Positions 47,799 through 57,524 of a stretch of DNA of 64,000 bases are shown in pieces; the stretch's first letter is position 1, and every line of letters begins with the position of its first letter. The notes under the pieces were generated by a model that saw only the letters and a program-made list of their open reading frames with translations, was not told the DNA's origin and did no database searches. A program made the translations under genes and the position numbers. Source of the stretch: Acidobacteriaceae bacterium (lineage in GTDB: Bacteria > Acidobacteriota > Terriglobia > Terriglobales > Acidobacteriaceae); NCBI GenBank assembly GCA_025350325.1, contig JANXYB010000082.1, positions 1 to 64,000 on the forward strand, in the 5' to 3' direction.

Positions 47799-49472
47799 TT
47801 ACTGTTTAGCACCGGTCCTCAACTCGATCTGTCGGCTGAGTTCTTGGGCTGCGCGGCTTTGCGGGTCGAGCTTAAGCGCCTCGCCGATTTCCTTGCTCGC
47901 CTCGTCCAAGTGGTTAGCCGCAAGGTCAAGCCTGCCCAACACAAGATACGCATCCGCCGATGGGGCAAGTTGCAGCGAAGCATTGGCCTCTTTACGCGCC
48001 GCCGCTACATCCCCCGTTCGTTCACGTACCGCGGCCAGTCCGGCATGCGCATCTGCAACTTTTTCGTCTGCCATTGCCGCCGCCTGGTAAAGACGTTCGG
48101 CTTCGAGTAGCAATCCGCGCTCAAGGTAGTCCTTGGCTTGCGCTATCAGCTTCACTGCACGCTGATGCGGAGTAAGCGCAGCAAGCCGCGTCGCCTCCAT
48201 CTGGTCCATCATCAACGCCGCTTGGCGAAAGGCACCCGCGTCGAAGGTTCGGACAATGCGTTCCAGCGGCTCGACTAATGCTTCGGGATCAGCCACCGAT
48301 TTCGGTGACTTCCACTGCGTCAGTAATCGCTGCACTTCAACGTCGTTCGGCCGAAGTTTCAGGCATTGCGCGAGTTCGTTTTGTGCTCCTGCAGCCTGAC
48401 TGTGCCGCTTGAGACTCAGGGCTAGATTGAAGTGATAGTCAGCCGCATTCGGGTCCGCTGCCGCTGCCCGCACAAACAATCCAGTGCCGTCGTGCCCTTG
48501 CCGGCTAATCGCGACACCCTGATTATTTAACACTTCCGCCAAAGGCAAAATACGCGCTACTTCGCTGAATGCTTGTTCGGCTTTTGGATAGTCGCCTGAA
48601 AACAAGAGCGCAAGTCCCCTGTAAAATCCGGCCTCAAGCGCATCAGGGTCGTTGCGTCCCACCTTGGCAAAAGCCGTGGCAGCCTGCTCGTATTGCTGGC
48701 CGTTGAAGTCCTCTCGCCCGAGCGCCATCCATGCCGGCCCAAAACTCGGACTGAGCGCAACCGACTGTTTCAAATGCCGCTGACGTTCCTGCTGATCGGG
48801 CTCCGAGATTCCGCGAATGTACTGTTCGAATGCATCGAGCCTCAACCCCGCCCCCGCAGCCACAAACGTCTCCTGCGCCACGTTGAACTTGGGATCCATC
48901 AGACGCGTCAACTTCCACGCCAGCGTGTCAAAGATCGCTATCAGATCATGCTTCTCGCCGCGTGCCGTCACTGGCTCGCTCATCTTGAGGTGAGGCACAT
49001 TGACCACGCGCGCTTCGGCGACGATGTCATTGCCGTCTGTCAAATAACTTCCCACGACTATCGAATCCGCATCCAGCGTTTGCGCCAGTTTTAGCGAACT
49101 CGCCCGCGAAGGCTGAAACTGCTGCGGCAGCCCAAGATGATCCAATGCATACATTCGGTCGGGTCTGCTCATCGGCGCGAAACCGGCTGCGGCAAAACGT
49201 GCATCGAGGACTTCCGGCGCCGCCTCGCGCATCCACTCAAGGTTCGGCTGGCCGGTTCCATTATCAAAAGGCAGCACCAGCAAAATGCGACCACGGTCCG
49301 CCGCTGCGGCCTCATCTGTCGCTGGCATCTGGGCATGGATCGCCGCTGCACAAAACAATAACGCTACTGCCGCAGCCCAAACACAGAGCCGCGCGCCTTT
49401 GCGCATGCGAAATATAAAAAAGAAAGGCACAACACCCTGATTATAGGTTGTCCGGCTTGAGTTCGGCCGCAA
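47799..49472 (-). CDS. Exported TPR protein with TolB/FlgO-like N-terminal region
   Basis: Signal peptide; RILLVLPFDNGTGQPNLEWMREAAPEVLDARFAAAGF; multiple TPRs. Confidence 0.75.
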   Translation of the reverse strand: MRPNSSRTTYNQGVVPFFFIFRMRKGARLCVWAAAVALLFCAAAIHAQMPATDEAAAADRGRILLVLPFDNGTGQPNLEWMREAAPEVLDARFAAAGFAPMSRPDRMYALDHLGLPQQFQPSRASSLKLAQTLDADSIVVGSYLTDGNDIVAEARVVNVPHLKMSEPVTARGEKHDLIAIFDTLAWKLTRLMDPKFNVAQETFVAAGAGLRLDAFEQYIRGISEPDQQERQRHLKQSVALSPSFGPAWMALGREDFNGQQYEQAATAFAKVGRNDPDALEAGFYRGLALLFSGDYPKAEQAFSEVARILPLAEVLNNQGVAISRQGHDGTGLFVRAAAADPNAADYHFNLALSLKRHSQAAGAQNELAQCLKLRPNDVEVQRLLTQWKSPKSVADPEALVEPLERIVRTFDAGAFRQAALMMDQMEATRLAALTPHQRAVKLIAQAKDYLERGLLLEAERLYQAAAMADEKVADAHAGLAAVRERTGDVAAARKEANASLQLAPSADAYLVLGRLDLAANHLDEASKEIGEALKLDPQSRAAQELSRQIELRTGAKQ

Positions 49473-49492
49473 AGCTCGGGGCGCCTACACCC

Positions 49493-51190
49493 TTAGCGCA
49501 ATCTGTTTTGCGACGTAAGAGATGCCTCAAACTGGCGGTTAAATCGGATCAGCGCGACCCATTGTTCCTGGTCTTCACGCTCCCACACCAGTGTGCCGCC
49601 CAGCCGCGCTGCGATTGCCTCCGGCATCATGTCGTGGTGCAGGCCAAAATACCGCCTATCCATTGCCTCACTCTTCGGCCCCAGGCTCAGTCGCAGCGAC
49701 GGAGGATCGTACTTCGTTGAAAAAACCAGCGCCGTCGAGAACTTCCCCGGCTCATCCGCCGCTCGATCGATCTGCTGCACCGTAAAATCCTCAAGCCGAT
49801 AGACCTCGTATGGCTGCTTGAGATAGCCGAGTTCGGGCCGAGTCAGTTCATCGCTCATCGGCCATGCAGTCAACACCGTCGAGCCCGGAAACCTCTTGTT
49901 CAATTGCGCAATCCCTGCCAAATGCAAACGCACCACGCGCGCATACGCCAGATTGTCCTCCGGCGCAAACCGATATGGTGGGTTGAAAAACAGACCCACC
50001 CCAAATGCCACTGCCGACAATCCCGCGAGTGCCTGCCAGTACGGTACCCGGCGACAAAACGTTGCAACCGCCACCAGCAGCACCAGCGGATACATCGGCA
50101 ACAAGTACCGCGTTAGCAGCGCTCCACCGAGCACGCTGAACAAGAACGCATTCACCAGCAGCAGCACCAGAATCCTCTGCAAAATTGATGTGCTGATGTG
50201 GGCCCGGTCATGCCCCTGCGCATCGAGTTTAGGGGTGAGCATCAACGCCGCAATCGTCAACAGCGTCGGAACAAACATGTTCATGTGCGCGGTTAAATGC
50301 AGCAGACGATGTCCAAATGCCGCCAGTATCCGCACCGGCTCCACGTTTGCCTGCGCGTTGTAGCGCAGGTATTCCGGGTTCCCAAACACAAATCCCGTTT
50401 TGCTGTAGTGCCACGCGAACCAACCCATCAAAGGAACTGCGCAACTCGCTAGCCACGCCGCCTCGCGCCAGAGCCGCAGCCGCAGCCGCGCAGACGTATG
50501 CACACGCGCTCCAGAAACAATACACAGCGCCGCAAGCGTCAGCGGCACGACAATCGCTGTCTCTTTGCATAACGCTGCAGCCGTAAACCACAGCGCCGCC
50601 ACCATTGGCTTTCTATCGCGATCAGGCAGTGCATACACCAGGCCCCACAGCGTGCACGCCGCCGCAAATATGTCCGCATGTGCCAGTGTGCTCTGGGCAA
50701 ACCAGATTGGATAAATGGCCGTCAACGCTACGGTCCAGAAAGCCACTTCTCCCGATTCCACCACCCGCTGTGCCAGACGCCACACTGCCAGTAATCCCAG
50801 ACTTGCCACCATCAGCACAGCTTCTCGCGTTACCTCGGGATGAAACCCGGAAAGCTTCCACCAAAACGCAAGATAAATACTCGGCAGCGGAGGATGAGCA
50901 TTCGACAGCGTGGTCACCGGGATCAATGTCCCGGTCCGGAAGAAATCCCAAGCAGCCGGGATATAGTAACCCGCTTCGTCCCAGAAGTACGGCAGCCGTA
51001 GGAAAGTGAAATGGCTCGCATACAGGGCAGCGAAAATGACCGGAAACACCATCCACCCGGGAAAGGCTGATTCTCTTCGCAGCACCAACAACCGTCGCAA
51101 GCGCAAACGTCTGCTCCTCAAATATGTCGGTAATGCGGGCTTGTCGCTAGTTGACGGGACCCTGCTGAAAGCTTGGGTTCTGCGGTTCAA
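49493..51190 (-). CDS. Polytopic GT39-like glycosyltransferase
   Basis: YFWDEAGYYIPAAWDFFRTG...SNAHPPLPSIYLAFWWKLSG; many TM helices. Listed start overlaps the upstream ORF by 44 bp and may be too long. Confidence 0.8.
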   Translation of the reverse strand: MNRRTQAFSRVPSTSDKPALPTYLRSRRLRLRRLLVLRRESAFPGWMVFPVIFAALYASHFTFLRLPYFWDEAGYYIPAAWDFFRTGTLIPVTTLSNAHPPLPSIYLAFWWKLSGFHPEVTREAVLMVASLGLLAVWRLAQRVVESGEVAFWTVALTAIYPIWFAQSTLAHADIFAAACTLWGLVYALPDRDRKPMVAALWFTAAALCKETAIVVPLTLAALCIVSGARVHTSARLRLRLWREAAWLASCAVPLMGWFAWHYSKTGFVFGNPEYLRYNAQANVEPVRILAAFGHRLLHLTAHMNMFVPTLLTIAALMLTPKLDAQGHDRAHISTSILQRILVLLLVNAFLFSVLGGALLTRYLLPMYPLVLLVAVATFCRRVPYWQALAGLSAVAFGVGLFFNPPYRFAPEDNLAYARVVRLHLAGIAQLNKRFPGSTVLTAWPMSDELTRPELGYLKQPYEVYRLEDFTVQQIDRAADEPGKFSTALVFSTKYDPPSLRLSLGPKSEAMDRRYFGLHHDMMPEAIAARLGGTLVWEREDQEQWVALIRFNRQFEASLTSQNRLR

Positions 51191-51452
51191 GATGCAGCGT
51201 CCCGAAGGCCTGCTCGTACTGCGACAGATTTTGGCCTAGCACGTTCCAAAGTGCCTTTGCCTGTTGCGGACTGAGAAAAACGGCATGGTGATTGCGGATC
51301 GTCACCTGGTCTGGGCTCTCGCTTGATGCCAAGCCAAAAACGAGCATGAAATCCCACACGCTCACACGTACTTGCACGCTGTTGGCATAAGACTCGCGAT
51401 AATCGGGAGTCTGAACGAGATTCATTTGTGGTTGTTGCGGCGTTGGACTCAT
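51147..51452 (-). CDS. DUF3467-type small protein
   Basis: RESYANSVQVRVSVWDFMLVFGLA...VTIRNHHAVFLSPQQAKALWNVLGQNLSQYEQAFGTL. Confidence 0.7.
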   Translation of the reverse strand: MSPTPQQPQMNLVQTPDYRESYANSVQVRVSVWDFMLVFGLASSESPDQVTIRNHHAVFLSPQQAKALWNVLGQNLSQYEQAFGTLHLEPQNPSFQQGPVN

Positions 51453-51614
51453 AATTTCAATAGATTACTCGGTGGGAGCCATGCCTGGGACGGTTCGCCC
51501 TCGTCCCAGACAAATTCTCTCCCACGGCGTTCGCAGCTTATCAGACGCTGGACGCAGCATCTTCGTCACTGCGCTCTCGCGGGCAGCATCTAAAGAATGC
51601 ATTTACACTGAGTC

Positions 51615-52592
51615 GTGGGGGCTCTCAATTCAATGACCATCGGTGGGACACTCAAACAGCTTGTCCGGGTTCTATCGAGGCCAAAAAATCCCGAAAGCGT
51701 GTCCATCACGCCCGGCGATAAAGCTACCTGCGGCGATTTTCTGGGCCGCTTCCGAGAGATCGTTTCCGATCCCATCAACCTGCTCATCGAGCGCGATCCG
51801 CGAGCCGGTATGGTCGAGGGTGGCATGGTCTGGCTGCACAATGGCAACCAGGTCGCCCTGCGCGGACGCGGCGCCTACTATGGCCCTTTCAGCGACGTGC
51901 TGATCATCAATCGCGGGGTCCACGAACCTCTTGAGGAATACGTCTTCCAGGAAGTGCTGCGTCTCATGCCAGACGAGCCCATCATGCTCGAACTGGGCGC
52001 CTACTGGGGCCATTACTCCATGTGGATGAAGAGCCGTCGTCCTCGCTCCCAGGTCTTTCTGGTCGAGCCCGATGTCAAAAATCTTGAAGCCGGTCGCATC
52101 AACTTCGCACATCACGGCTACGACGGCACATTCATCCAGGCGCTGGTCGGAAAAGGCAATTTTGAAGTAGACAACTTCATGGCTGAACACGGCTACCCGA
52201 GACTGAACGTTCTCCACGCCGACATCCAGGGACACGAAGTTTTCATGCTCGACGACTGTACTGAAACCTTTCGCCGCGGCCTCATTGACTACATCTTCGT
52301 TTCAACCCATTCGCAGAGTCTTCACGACGAAGTCATTCAACGGTTATCCGCCGCGTCGTTGCGCGTTGAAGTTTGCTCCGGCTTCAATTTTGAATCGACT
52401 TCCTTTGATGGGTTGGTTTTTGCTTCGCGCGCCGCTCTACCCCCAGTTTTTCCGGGGTTCGCGCCCCTTGGACGTCGCGACATCCTACGCAGCCGGCCCG
52501 ACCAGCTCGTGGCCTACCTGGCCTCCGTAATCCGCGACCACGACGAATCCGCTCAAGCCGCTGAAGTCCGCTCCACTGCCCTCACCGAATAA
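51615..52592 (+). CDS. FkbM-family methyltransferase-like protein
   Basis: PIMLELGAYWGHYSMWMKSRRPRSQVFLVEPDVKNLEAGRINFAHHGY...LNVLHADIQGHEVFMLDD. Confidence 0.7.
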   Translation: MGALNSMTIGGTLKQLVRVLSRPKNPESVSITPGDKATCGDFLGRFREIVSDPINLLIERDPRAGMVEGGMVWLHNGNQVALRGRGAYYGPFSDVLIINRGVHEPLEEYVFQEVLRLMPDEPIMLELGAYWGHYSMWMKSRRPRSQVFLVEPDVKNLEAGRINFAHHGYDGTFIQALVGKGNFEVDNFMAEHGYPRLNVLHADIQGHEVFMLDDCTETFRRGLIDYIFVSTHSQSLHDEVIQRLSAASLRVEVCSGFNFESTSFDGLVFASRAALPPVFPGFAPLGRRDILRSRPDQLVAYLASVIRDHDESAQAAEVRSTALTE

Positions 52593-52689
52593 TCTTCGTC
52601 TCAACTCACGATTTCCCCTAAGTGTCTTTCGCGACGATCTGCAACTGTTGGGCTTCACTGAGAGTGGACTGATCGCGTAGTGTTTCCTA

Positions 52690-54054
52690 GTGAGCGAATC
52701 CGGAAAATTTAATTACGTGGTTTTCCTGGGGTGTACGGCGGCCTTGGGCGGTCTGCTCTTTGGATTTGACATCGCGATCATCACGGGCGCGGGGCCATTT
52801 CTTGCAAAGGAATTTGCGCTCGGTGATCTGGGGCTGGGATGGGCCTTCAGCTCCCTGCTATTTGGTTGCGCGCTGGGATGTGTTGTTGCAGGGAGACTGA
52901 CGGACCGTTGGGGGCGCAAGAAGCTGCTGGTGTTGATCGCAGTGCTATTTGCGCTAACGTCGATTGCGACGGCTCTAGCGCCGAACTTTACGGCCTTTGT
53001 TACGGCTAGATTTCTGGCAGGGCTGGCGGTAGGTGGGGTCTCGCTGCTGTCGCCGATGTACCTGGCAGAGGTTTCTCCGGCTGCTATTCGCGGGCGCTTG
53101 GGAACGATGTACCAGCTATCGATTATTGTCGGCATTCTAATTTCGTTCGGATTGAATTACCTGCTGAGAAATACGGGCACGAATAATTGGCGATGGATGT
53201 TTCTGACCGGCATCGTGCCGTCAGCGGTGTTTTTGCTGTTCGTCGTCATGGCGCCTGAAACGCCGCGATTCTTGGCCATGAAGGGCAAAGAGCGCGATGC
53301 TTTTGCGGTGCTGGAGCGGATCGGGGGGACGGCCAAGGCGCAGGTGCAACTGGACGACATCTTGGCCAGCATGCGGCACGAAGCTCGAAGCTGGCGCGGC
53401 CTTTTGCGGCCCGGGGTGAGCCGTGCAGTGGCGGTCAGCGTGGTGCTGGCGATCTTGATTCATGTGTCAGGTATCAATACGATCATTGATTACGCGCCGG
53501 TTATTTTTCAATCGGCGGGATGGAAAATGGACAGTGCATTGGCTTCGACGTTCATCGTGGGAGTCACGGAGTTTTTATTCACCCTCGTCTCGTTTTGGGT
53601 TATCGACAGGTACGGGCGTAAGCCGCTCTATATCGTGGGATCGTTCGGCATGGGCGTGTCGCTGATGTTGCTGGTGGTTGCGGTGTTGGCGGACAAGTTT
53701 CATGGCGTCGTGGTGCTGGCGCTGATTTTAACTTATCTTGCTTTTTTTGCCTCATGCATTGGACCGGTCTTCTGGACGCTTTTGCCAGAAATATTTCCCA
53801 ACGATATGCGCGGCTTAGCCATGACGTTTCCAGTGTTAACGCAGTGGATTGCGAATGCATTTGTTGTGCTTCTCTTTCCGCTGGCATTTCATGTCATCGG
53901 CAAATCATTGACGTTTGGTTTTCTGGCGACGATGGCGCTGGGGCAAGGCATTTTTACCTGGCTGTGCGTGCCGGAGACTCGGAATAAGTCCCTGGAGGAA
54001 ATGGAAAGCCATTGGGCTGGTGCTGAGGTTGCGACCAAGAATGCCCCTAGCTAA
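52690..54054 (+). CDS. MFS sugar porter family transporter
   Basis: GGLLFGFDIAIITGA, GRLTDRWGRKKLL, RFLAGLAVGGVSLLSPMYLAEVSPAAIRGRLGTMYQL, DRYGRKPL, PETRNKSLEEME. Confidence 0.93.
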   Translation: MSESGKFNYVVFLGCTAALGGLLFGFDIAIITGAGPFLAKEFALGDLGLGWAFSSLLFGCALGCVVAGRLTDRWGRKKLLVLIAVLFALTSIATALAPNFTAFVTARFLAGLAVGGVSLLSPMYLAEVSPAAIRGRLGTMYQLSIIVGILISFGLNYLLRNTGTNNWRWMFLTGIVPSAVFLLFVVMAPETPRFLAMKGKERDAFAVLERIGGTAKAQVQLDDILASMRHEARSWRGLLRPGVSRAVAVSVVLAILIHVSGINTIIDYAPVIFQSAGWKMDSALASTFIVGVTEFLFTLVSFWVIDRYGRKPLYIVGSFGMGVSLMLLVVAVLADKFHGVVVLALILTYLAFFASCIGPVFWTLLPEIFPNDMRGLAMTFPVLTQWIANAFVVLLFPLAFHVIGKSLTFGFLATMALGQGIFTWLCVPETRNKSLEEMESHWAGAEVATKNAPS

Positions 54055-54183
54055 TTGGAACGTCGATGAATAAGAGTATTGTGATCGAAGAGGCGTGGAT
54101 AACGAGTTGGACGCTGGCTACTGCAGCGTTTTTCGTCCGGGCAGACAATGTCTTAGTGGGTCGGCGAAGCGGTGGAGGTAGAT

Positions 54184-55032
54184 ATGAACTCGAATCAACT
54201 GACTGAGAGCCAATTGAAGGCGTACGCGGAAGACGGGTACGTGCTAGTGCCTGGCATGCTGGACCCAAAAGAGGTAGGAATGCTGGGCAGGACGGCGCGA
54301 GAAGATCGTGTGCTCGACCAGCATTCGTTTGGCAGAGCGGATGGCGAAGGCGGCACGGTTCGCTTGTCTCTGTGGAACCATCCGACCGAGACGATCTATG
54401 GAATGATTGCGCGCAGTGAGTCGCTGGTTGGGTGCGCTGAACAAATATTGGGCGGCGAGGTTTACCACTACCACTCAAAGATGATCATGAAAGACGCCAA
54501 GATCGGTGGGGCGTGGGCATGGCACCAGGATTACGGCTACTGGTATCAGAACGGCATTCTGTTTCCGGACCTGACGAGTGCCTCGATCGCGGTAGATAAG
54601 GCTACCAAAGAGAACGGCTGCCTGCAGGTAATTCGCGGCTCCCACAAGATGGGTAGAGTTGACCATGTCCTGACCGGCGACCAGGCCGGTGCGGACATGG
54701 AACGCGTAACGAAGTGCCTGGAACGGCTGGAACTGGTCCACGTGGAGATGGAGCCCGGAGATGCGTTGTTCTTCCATGCGAATTTGCTGCACCGAAGCGA
54801 TCAGAACAAGTCTGAGCAGCCGAGATGGTCGATGATTTGCTGCTATAACGCAGCGCGCAATGACCCATACAAGGAATCGCATCATCCCCGCTACACTCCA
54901 CTGCAGAAGGTGGCGGACGCGGAGGTATTGAAGGCGGGAACAAAGCGATTTGGCGACAATTCAGACAGCGATGCAGCTTGGCTAGTGGCGGAAAAAGATA
55001 CCAGCGCGACGAGCCTCGACAAACAGGCATAG
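54184..55032 (+). CDS. Phytanoyl-CoA dioxygenase family protein
   Basis: AYAEDGYVLVPGMLDPKEV, WAWHQDYGYWYQNG, ENGCLQVIRGSHKMGRVDH, GDALFFHANLLHRSDQN (HxD...H). Confidence 0.9.
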   Translation: MNSNQLTESQLKAYAEDGYVLVPGMLDPKEVGMLGRTAREDRVLDQHSFGRADGEGGTVRLSLWNHPTETIYGMIARSESLVGCAEQILGGEVYHYHSKMIMKDAKIGGAWAWHQDYGYWYQNGILFPDLTSASIAVDKATKENGCLQVIRGSHKMGRVDHVLTGDQAGADMERVTKCLERLELVHVEMEPGDALFFHANLLHRSDQNKSEQPRWSMICCYNAARNDPYKESHHPRYTPLQKVADAEVLKAGTKRFGDNSDSDAAWLVAEKDTSATSLDKQA

Positions 55033-55058
55033 TACTCACGAATGTCGGGTCCGTTTTT

Positions 55059-56276
55059 TCAACTGACGATCAAAGCTAGCAGTTTTCCCAAGTCAATCGC
55101 CTGGCTGGATTTGCTGCCTTTAGGCAGAAACGGGGCAATCGCGACCGCCTGACTGTGACCCTCAAACCACGCAAGGAACGAAGACCGCTCTGAAGCGAAC
55201 AGCCTCTGCTGGTTGATCCAATGATAATAGGCGGCCAGATCCGCATCCACCAGCGAACCTTCTAGATCCAACGCAGCGGGATCGAGGGTCCCGGACAAAA
55301 GCTCATTCATTGGTAGCTGCCGTTGCCGAGGGGCGTATCGCACGAGCAGTGTAAGTGCCTGCGCCCGTCGCAGCACCTCGCGCGTCGCCCACTGCGCAAA
55401 TGTAGTGCTGAATATCTGGGTTCCAGAACCTTCAGTGAATAGTTTCAAGCGGAAGCGTTCTAGAACACTGTCATTTTTTGCATCCATGCCGACATCCGCT
55501 GGTGTCAGCCGCGCCATGTGTGTGCGCAATTCTTCAGGTCCCATACCCGGCCGATCAATATCAGCCTGCATTAACTTAAGCAGTGTGCGGCGAACCGGTT
55601 CCAGTTCTTTGTAAGAGACGGAAGTCAACAACGGACTGCTTGCGACCCCTTCACCGCCGTCGATGTACCAGTGGGCATAGGGAATGGAATGCGCCTTTGC
55701 GCGCTCTGTCACGGCGTCCAGCAGCAAGCGAAAACCATCATCAGGCTTTACGTGGTCGAAGTAGGTACCGTGCTCGCGCAGATGCCGAAATAATTTTCCG
55801 TCAAAGGACGCCATGCCCTGGCCAATTACCGCAATGCCCAGCCTATGGATTGGAATGGGACCAGGGGGGACCAGAACCTGCAAGCGGGCACCGTATTCGG
55901 TCGCTGCAATTCGGAAAGCATCCAGTTGATGGGTCGTCCACAAGTACGCTGACTGCTGTTCGACAAACTGCGCTGGATGGTTTATCCAGTCAGATTGTTC
56001 GAGTTCTAAAGAGAGAGAAATCTCAGCGAATGGACGAAAACGGGCTTTGATCTCCGCCGGCGAGAGTGAGCTAACGTTGGCAAGTTCACTATCAATCGCC
56101 AACCGCTCGGCCGGAAACTTATAGTCGTAGTCGATGATCTCGCGGAGCAGGCTGGGAACGAAGCTAAGCGGAAGCTCCCGCAGCGCTGCCAGATGAGATT
56201 CGACGACCTTCCTCGCTTGGGGAGGATAACCTGCGAATTGCTTGGCTTGGAGATTGTTCGGCCGCATCGAATTCAC
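55059..56276 (-). CDS. Conserved-looking protein of unknown function
   Basis: Long ORF overlapping the preceding gene by 4 bp (56273-56276); no family recognised. Confidence 0.75.
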   Translation of the reverse strand: MNSMRPNNLQAKQFAGYPPQARKVVESHLAALRELPLSFVPSLLREIIDYDYKFPAERLAIDSELANVSSLSPAEIKARFRPFAEISLSLELEQSDWINHPAQFVEQQSAYLWTTHQLDAFRIAATEYGARLQVLVPPGPIPIHRLGIAVIGQGMASFDGKLFRHLREHGTYFDHVKPDDGFRLLLDAVTERAKAHSIPYAHWYIDGGEGVASSPLLTSVSYKELEPVRRTLLKLMQADIDRPGMGPEELRTHMARLTPADVGMDAKNDSVLERFRLKLFTEGSGTQIFSTTFAQWATREVLRRAQALTLLVRYAPRQRQLPMNELLSGTLDPAALDLEGSLVDADLAAYYHWINQQRLFASERSSFLAWFEGHSQAVAIAPFLPKGSKSSQAIDLGKLLALIVS

Positions 56277-57481
56277 AACAACTCTCGTATGGGCTTTCCT
56301 TGTGCTTGAGCGGGCGAGAATCCCATGATAGCGCCGAGGGTGGGGACAAGATCGACCGATTGGATCGGATTGTCGTACAGCACTCCCTGCCGAACTCCCG
56401 CACCCAGGGCCATCATCCAGGTGGTGCGGCTGGCTGCGTCGCCGGTGCGGTGGTGTTGAAATCCGTTGCCGCCAGCGTCAAAATCAGAGTCTCTTCCGAA
56501 ATCCGGAAGAATAAAGAGGGTCGTGTTTCCTGCATATTCAGGGTCGCTTTGCGCCGCATGCCAGATCTCGCTGCACAGGCGATCGGTGCGCCGAATCGCG
56601 TCAACGTAGAGCGAGTACGCGCCGGTGTGGGCAACGTCAATGTCGTGCATCGTGACCCAGAGCAGGCTGGGGGCGTCCTGCTTCATCAAGCGCTTCGCAA
56701 TGTAGACCGACAATTCATCGGGGCTAGACAATGTCCGCGCGTGCGCCACGAAGTCATCGACTGACAGCTTTAAGATCATCTCCAGTTGGTGAAGTTCTAA
56801 GTCGCCGCTGATTTGCGGAGTATAAAGCGGGGTCTCGTAGTTATCGCGGAGCAGGTGCCCATAGTCCGCAGAGGCACCGGGTTTTGCCGCACTGAGAAGA
56901 TGCTTAGGGAGAATGACCCTTGCCCCCTGGCCTCGACCATACGATCGGCATTCGCTCTCGCCAATTCGGTTGAAGCCATTGCTGGGCGCTACGACCCAGG
57001 CGTCTGAAGAGGGTCGCTTCAGGTCCTTACGAAAATACTCGAAGACGGTAGGATGTTGGGGCGCAACTGCGGAAAAATTATTGAGAGTTTCGTAGACTCC
57101 TGTGGCCAAACTTGCGGTAGCCACGTAATGGCCCAGGATTCCCTGGTTGGTGACGTGCGTAAAAAAGCTCGATTGAGGAATGAGATCGTGCAGCAGGTTG
57201 GGAATATTTTCCTGGCCCTCGGGTGCAAATGTCTCCTGGTCACGAGCCCCGCCCCCAAAGGTTATTACGATAACTTTTCGATTCTTTCTAGCCGCTTCGC
57301 CGCGGACGAATGGGCTGGCCCCCATGAGTGCCGATCCTAACGCCACTCCCGCTGCGTCGCGCAAAAACTCACGACGTGTACGACCGATGCGAGACGCAAG
57401 TTGTCGCATACAAGACTGGTCGTACGAAACGTGTTCATTCCCGATTTCTCGGCGAAATAGTGACAGGTCCATCAAACCCAC
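56273..57481 (-). CDS. Tat-exported alkaline-phosphatase/DUF1501-like protein
   Basis: Twin-arginine-like signal RTRREFLRDAAGVALGSALMGA; KVIVITFGGGARDQETFAPEGQENIPNLLHDLIPQSSFFTHVTNQGILGHYVATASLATG; SVDLVPTLGAIMGF. Real start probably nearer MRQLASRIGRTRREF. Confidence 0.7.
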   Translation of the reverse strand: MGLMDLSLFRREIGNEHVSYDQSCMRQLASRIGRTRREFLRDAAGVALGSALMGASPFVRGEAARKNRKVIVITFGGGARDQETFAPEGQENIPNLLHDLIPQSSFFTHVTNQGILGHYVATASLATGVYETLNNFSAVAPQHPTVFEYFRKDLKRPSSDAWVVAPSNGFNRIGESECRSYGRGQGARVILPKHLLSAAKPGASADYGHLLRDNYETPLYTPQISGDLELHQLEMILKLSVDDFVAHARTLSSPDELSVYIAKRLMKQDAPSLLWVTMHDIDVAHTGAYSLYVDAIRRTDRLCSEIWHAAQSDPEYAGNTTLFILPDFGRDSDFDAGGNGFQHHRTGDAASRTTWMMALGAGVRQGVLYDNPIQSVDLVPTLGAIMGFSPAQAQGKPIRELL

Positions 57482-57524
57482 TTGTCGAAATCCACTCGCC
57501 GCAAACTTTTACGCGGAATAGCTT

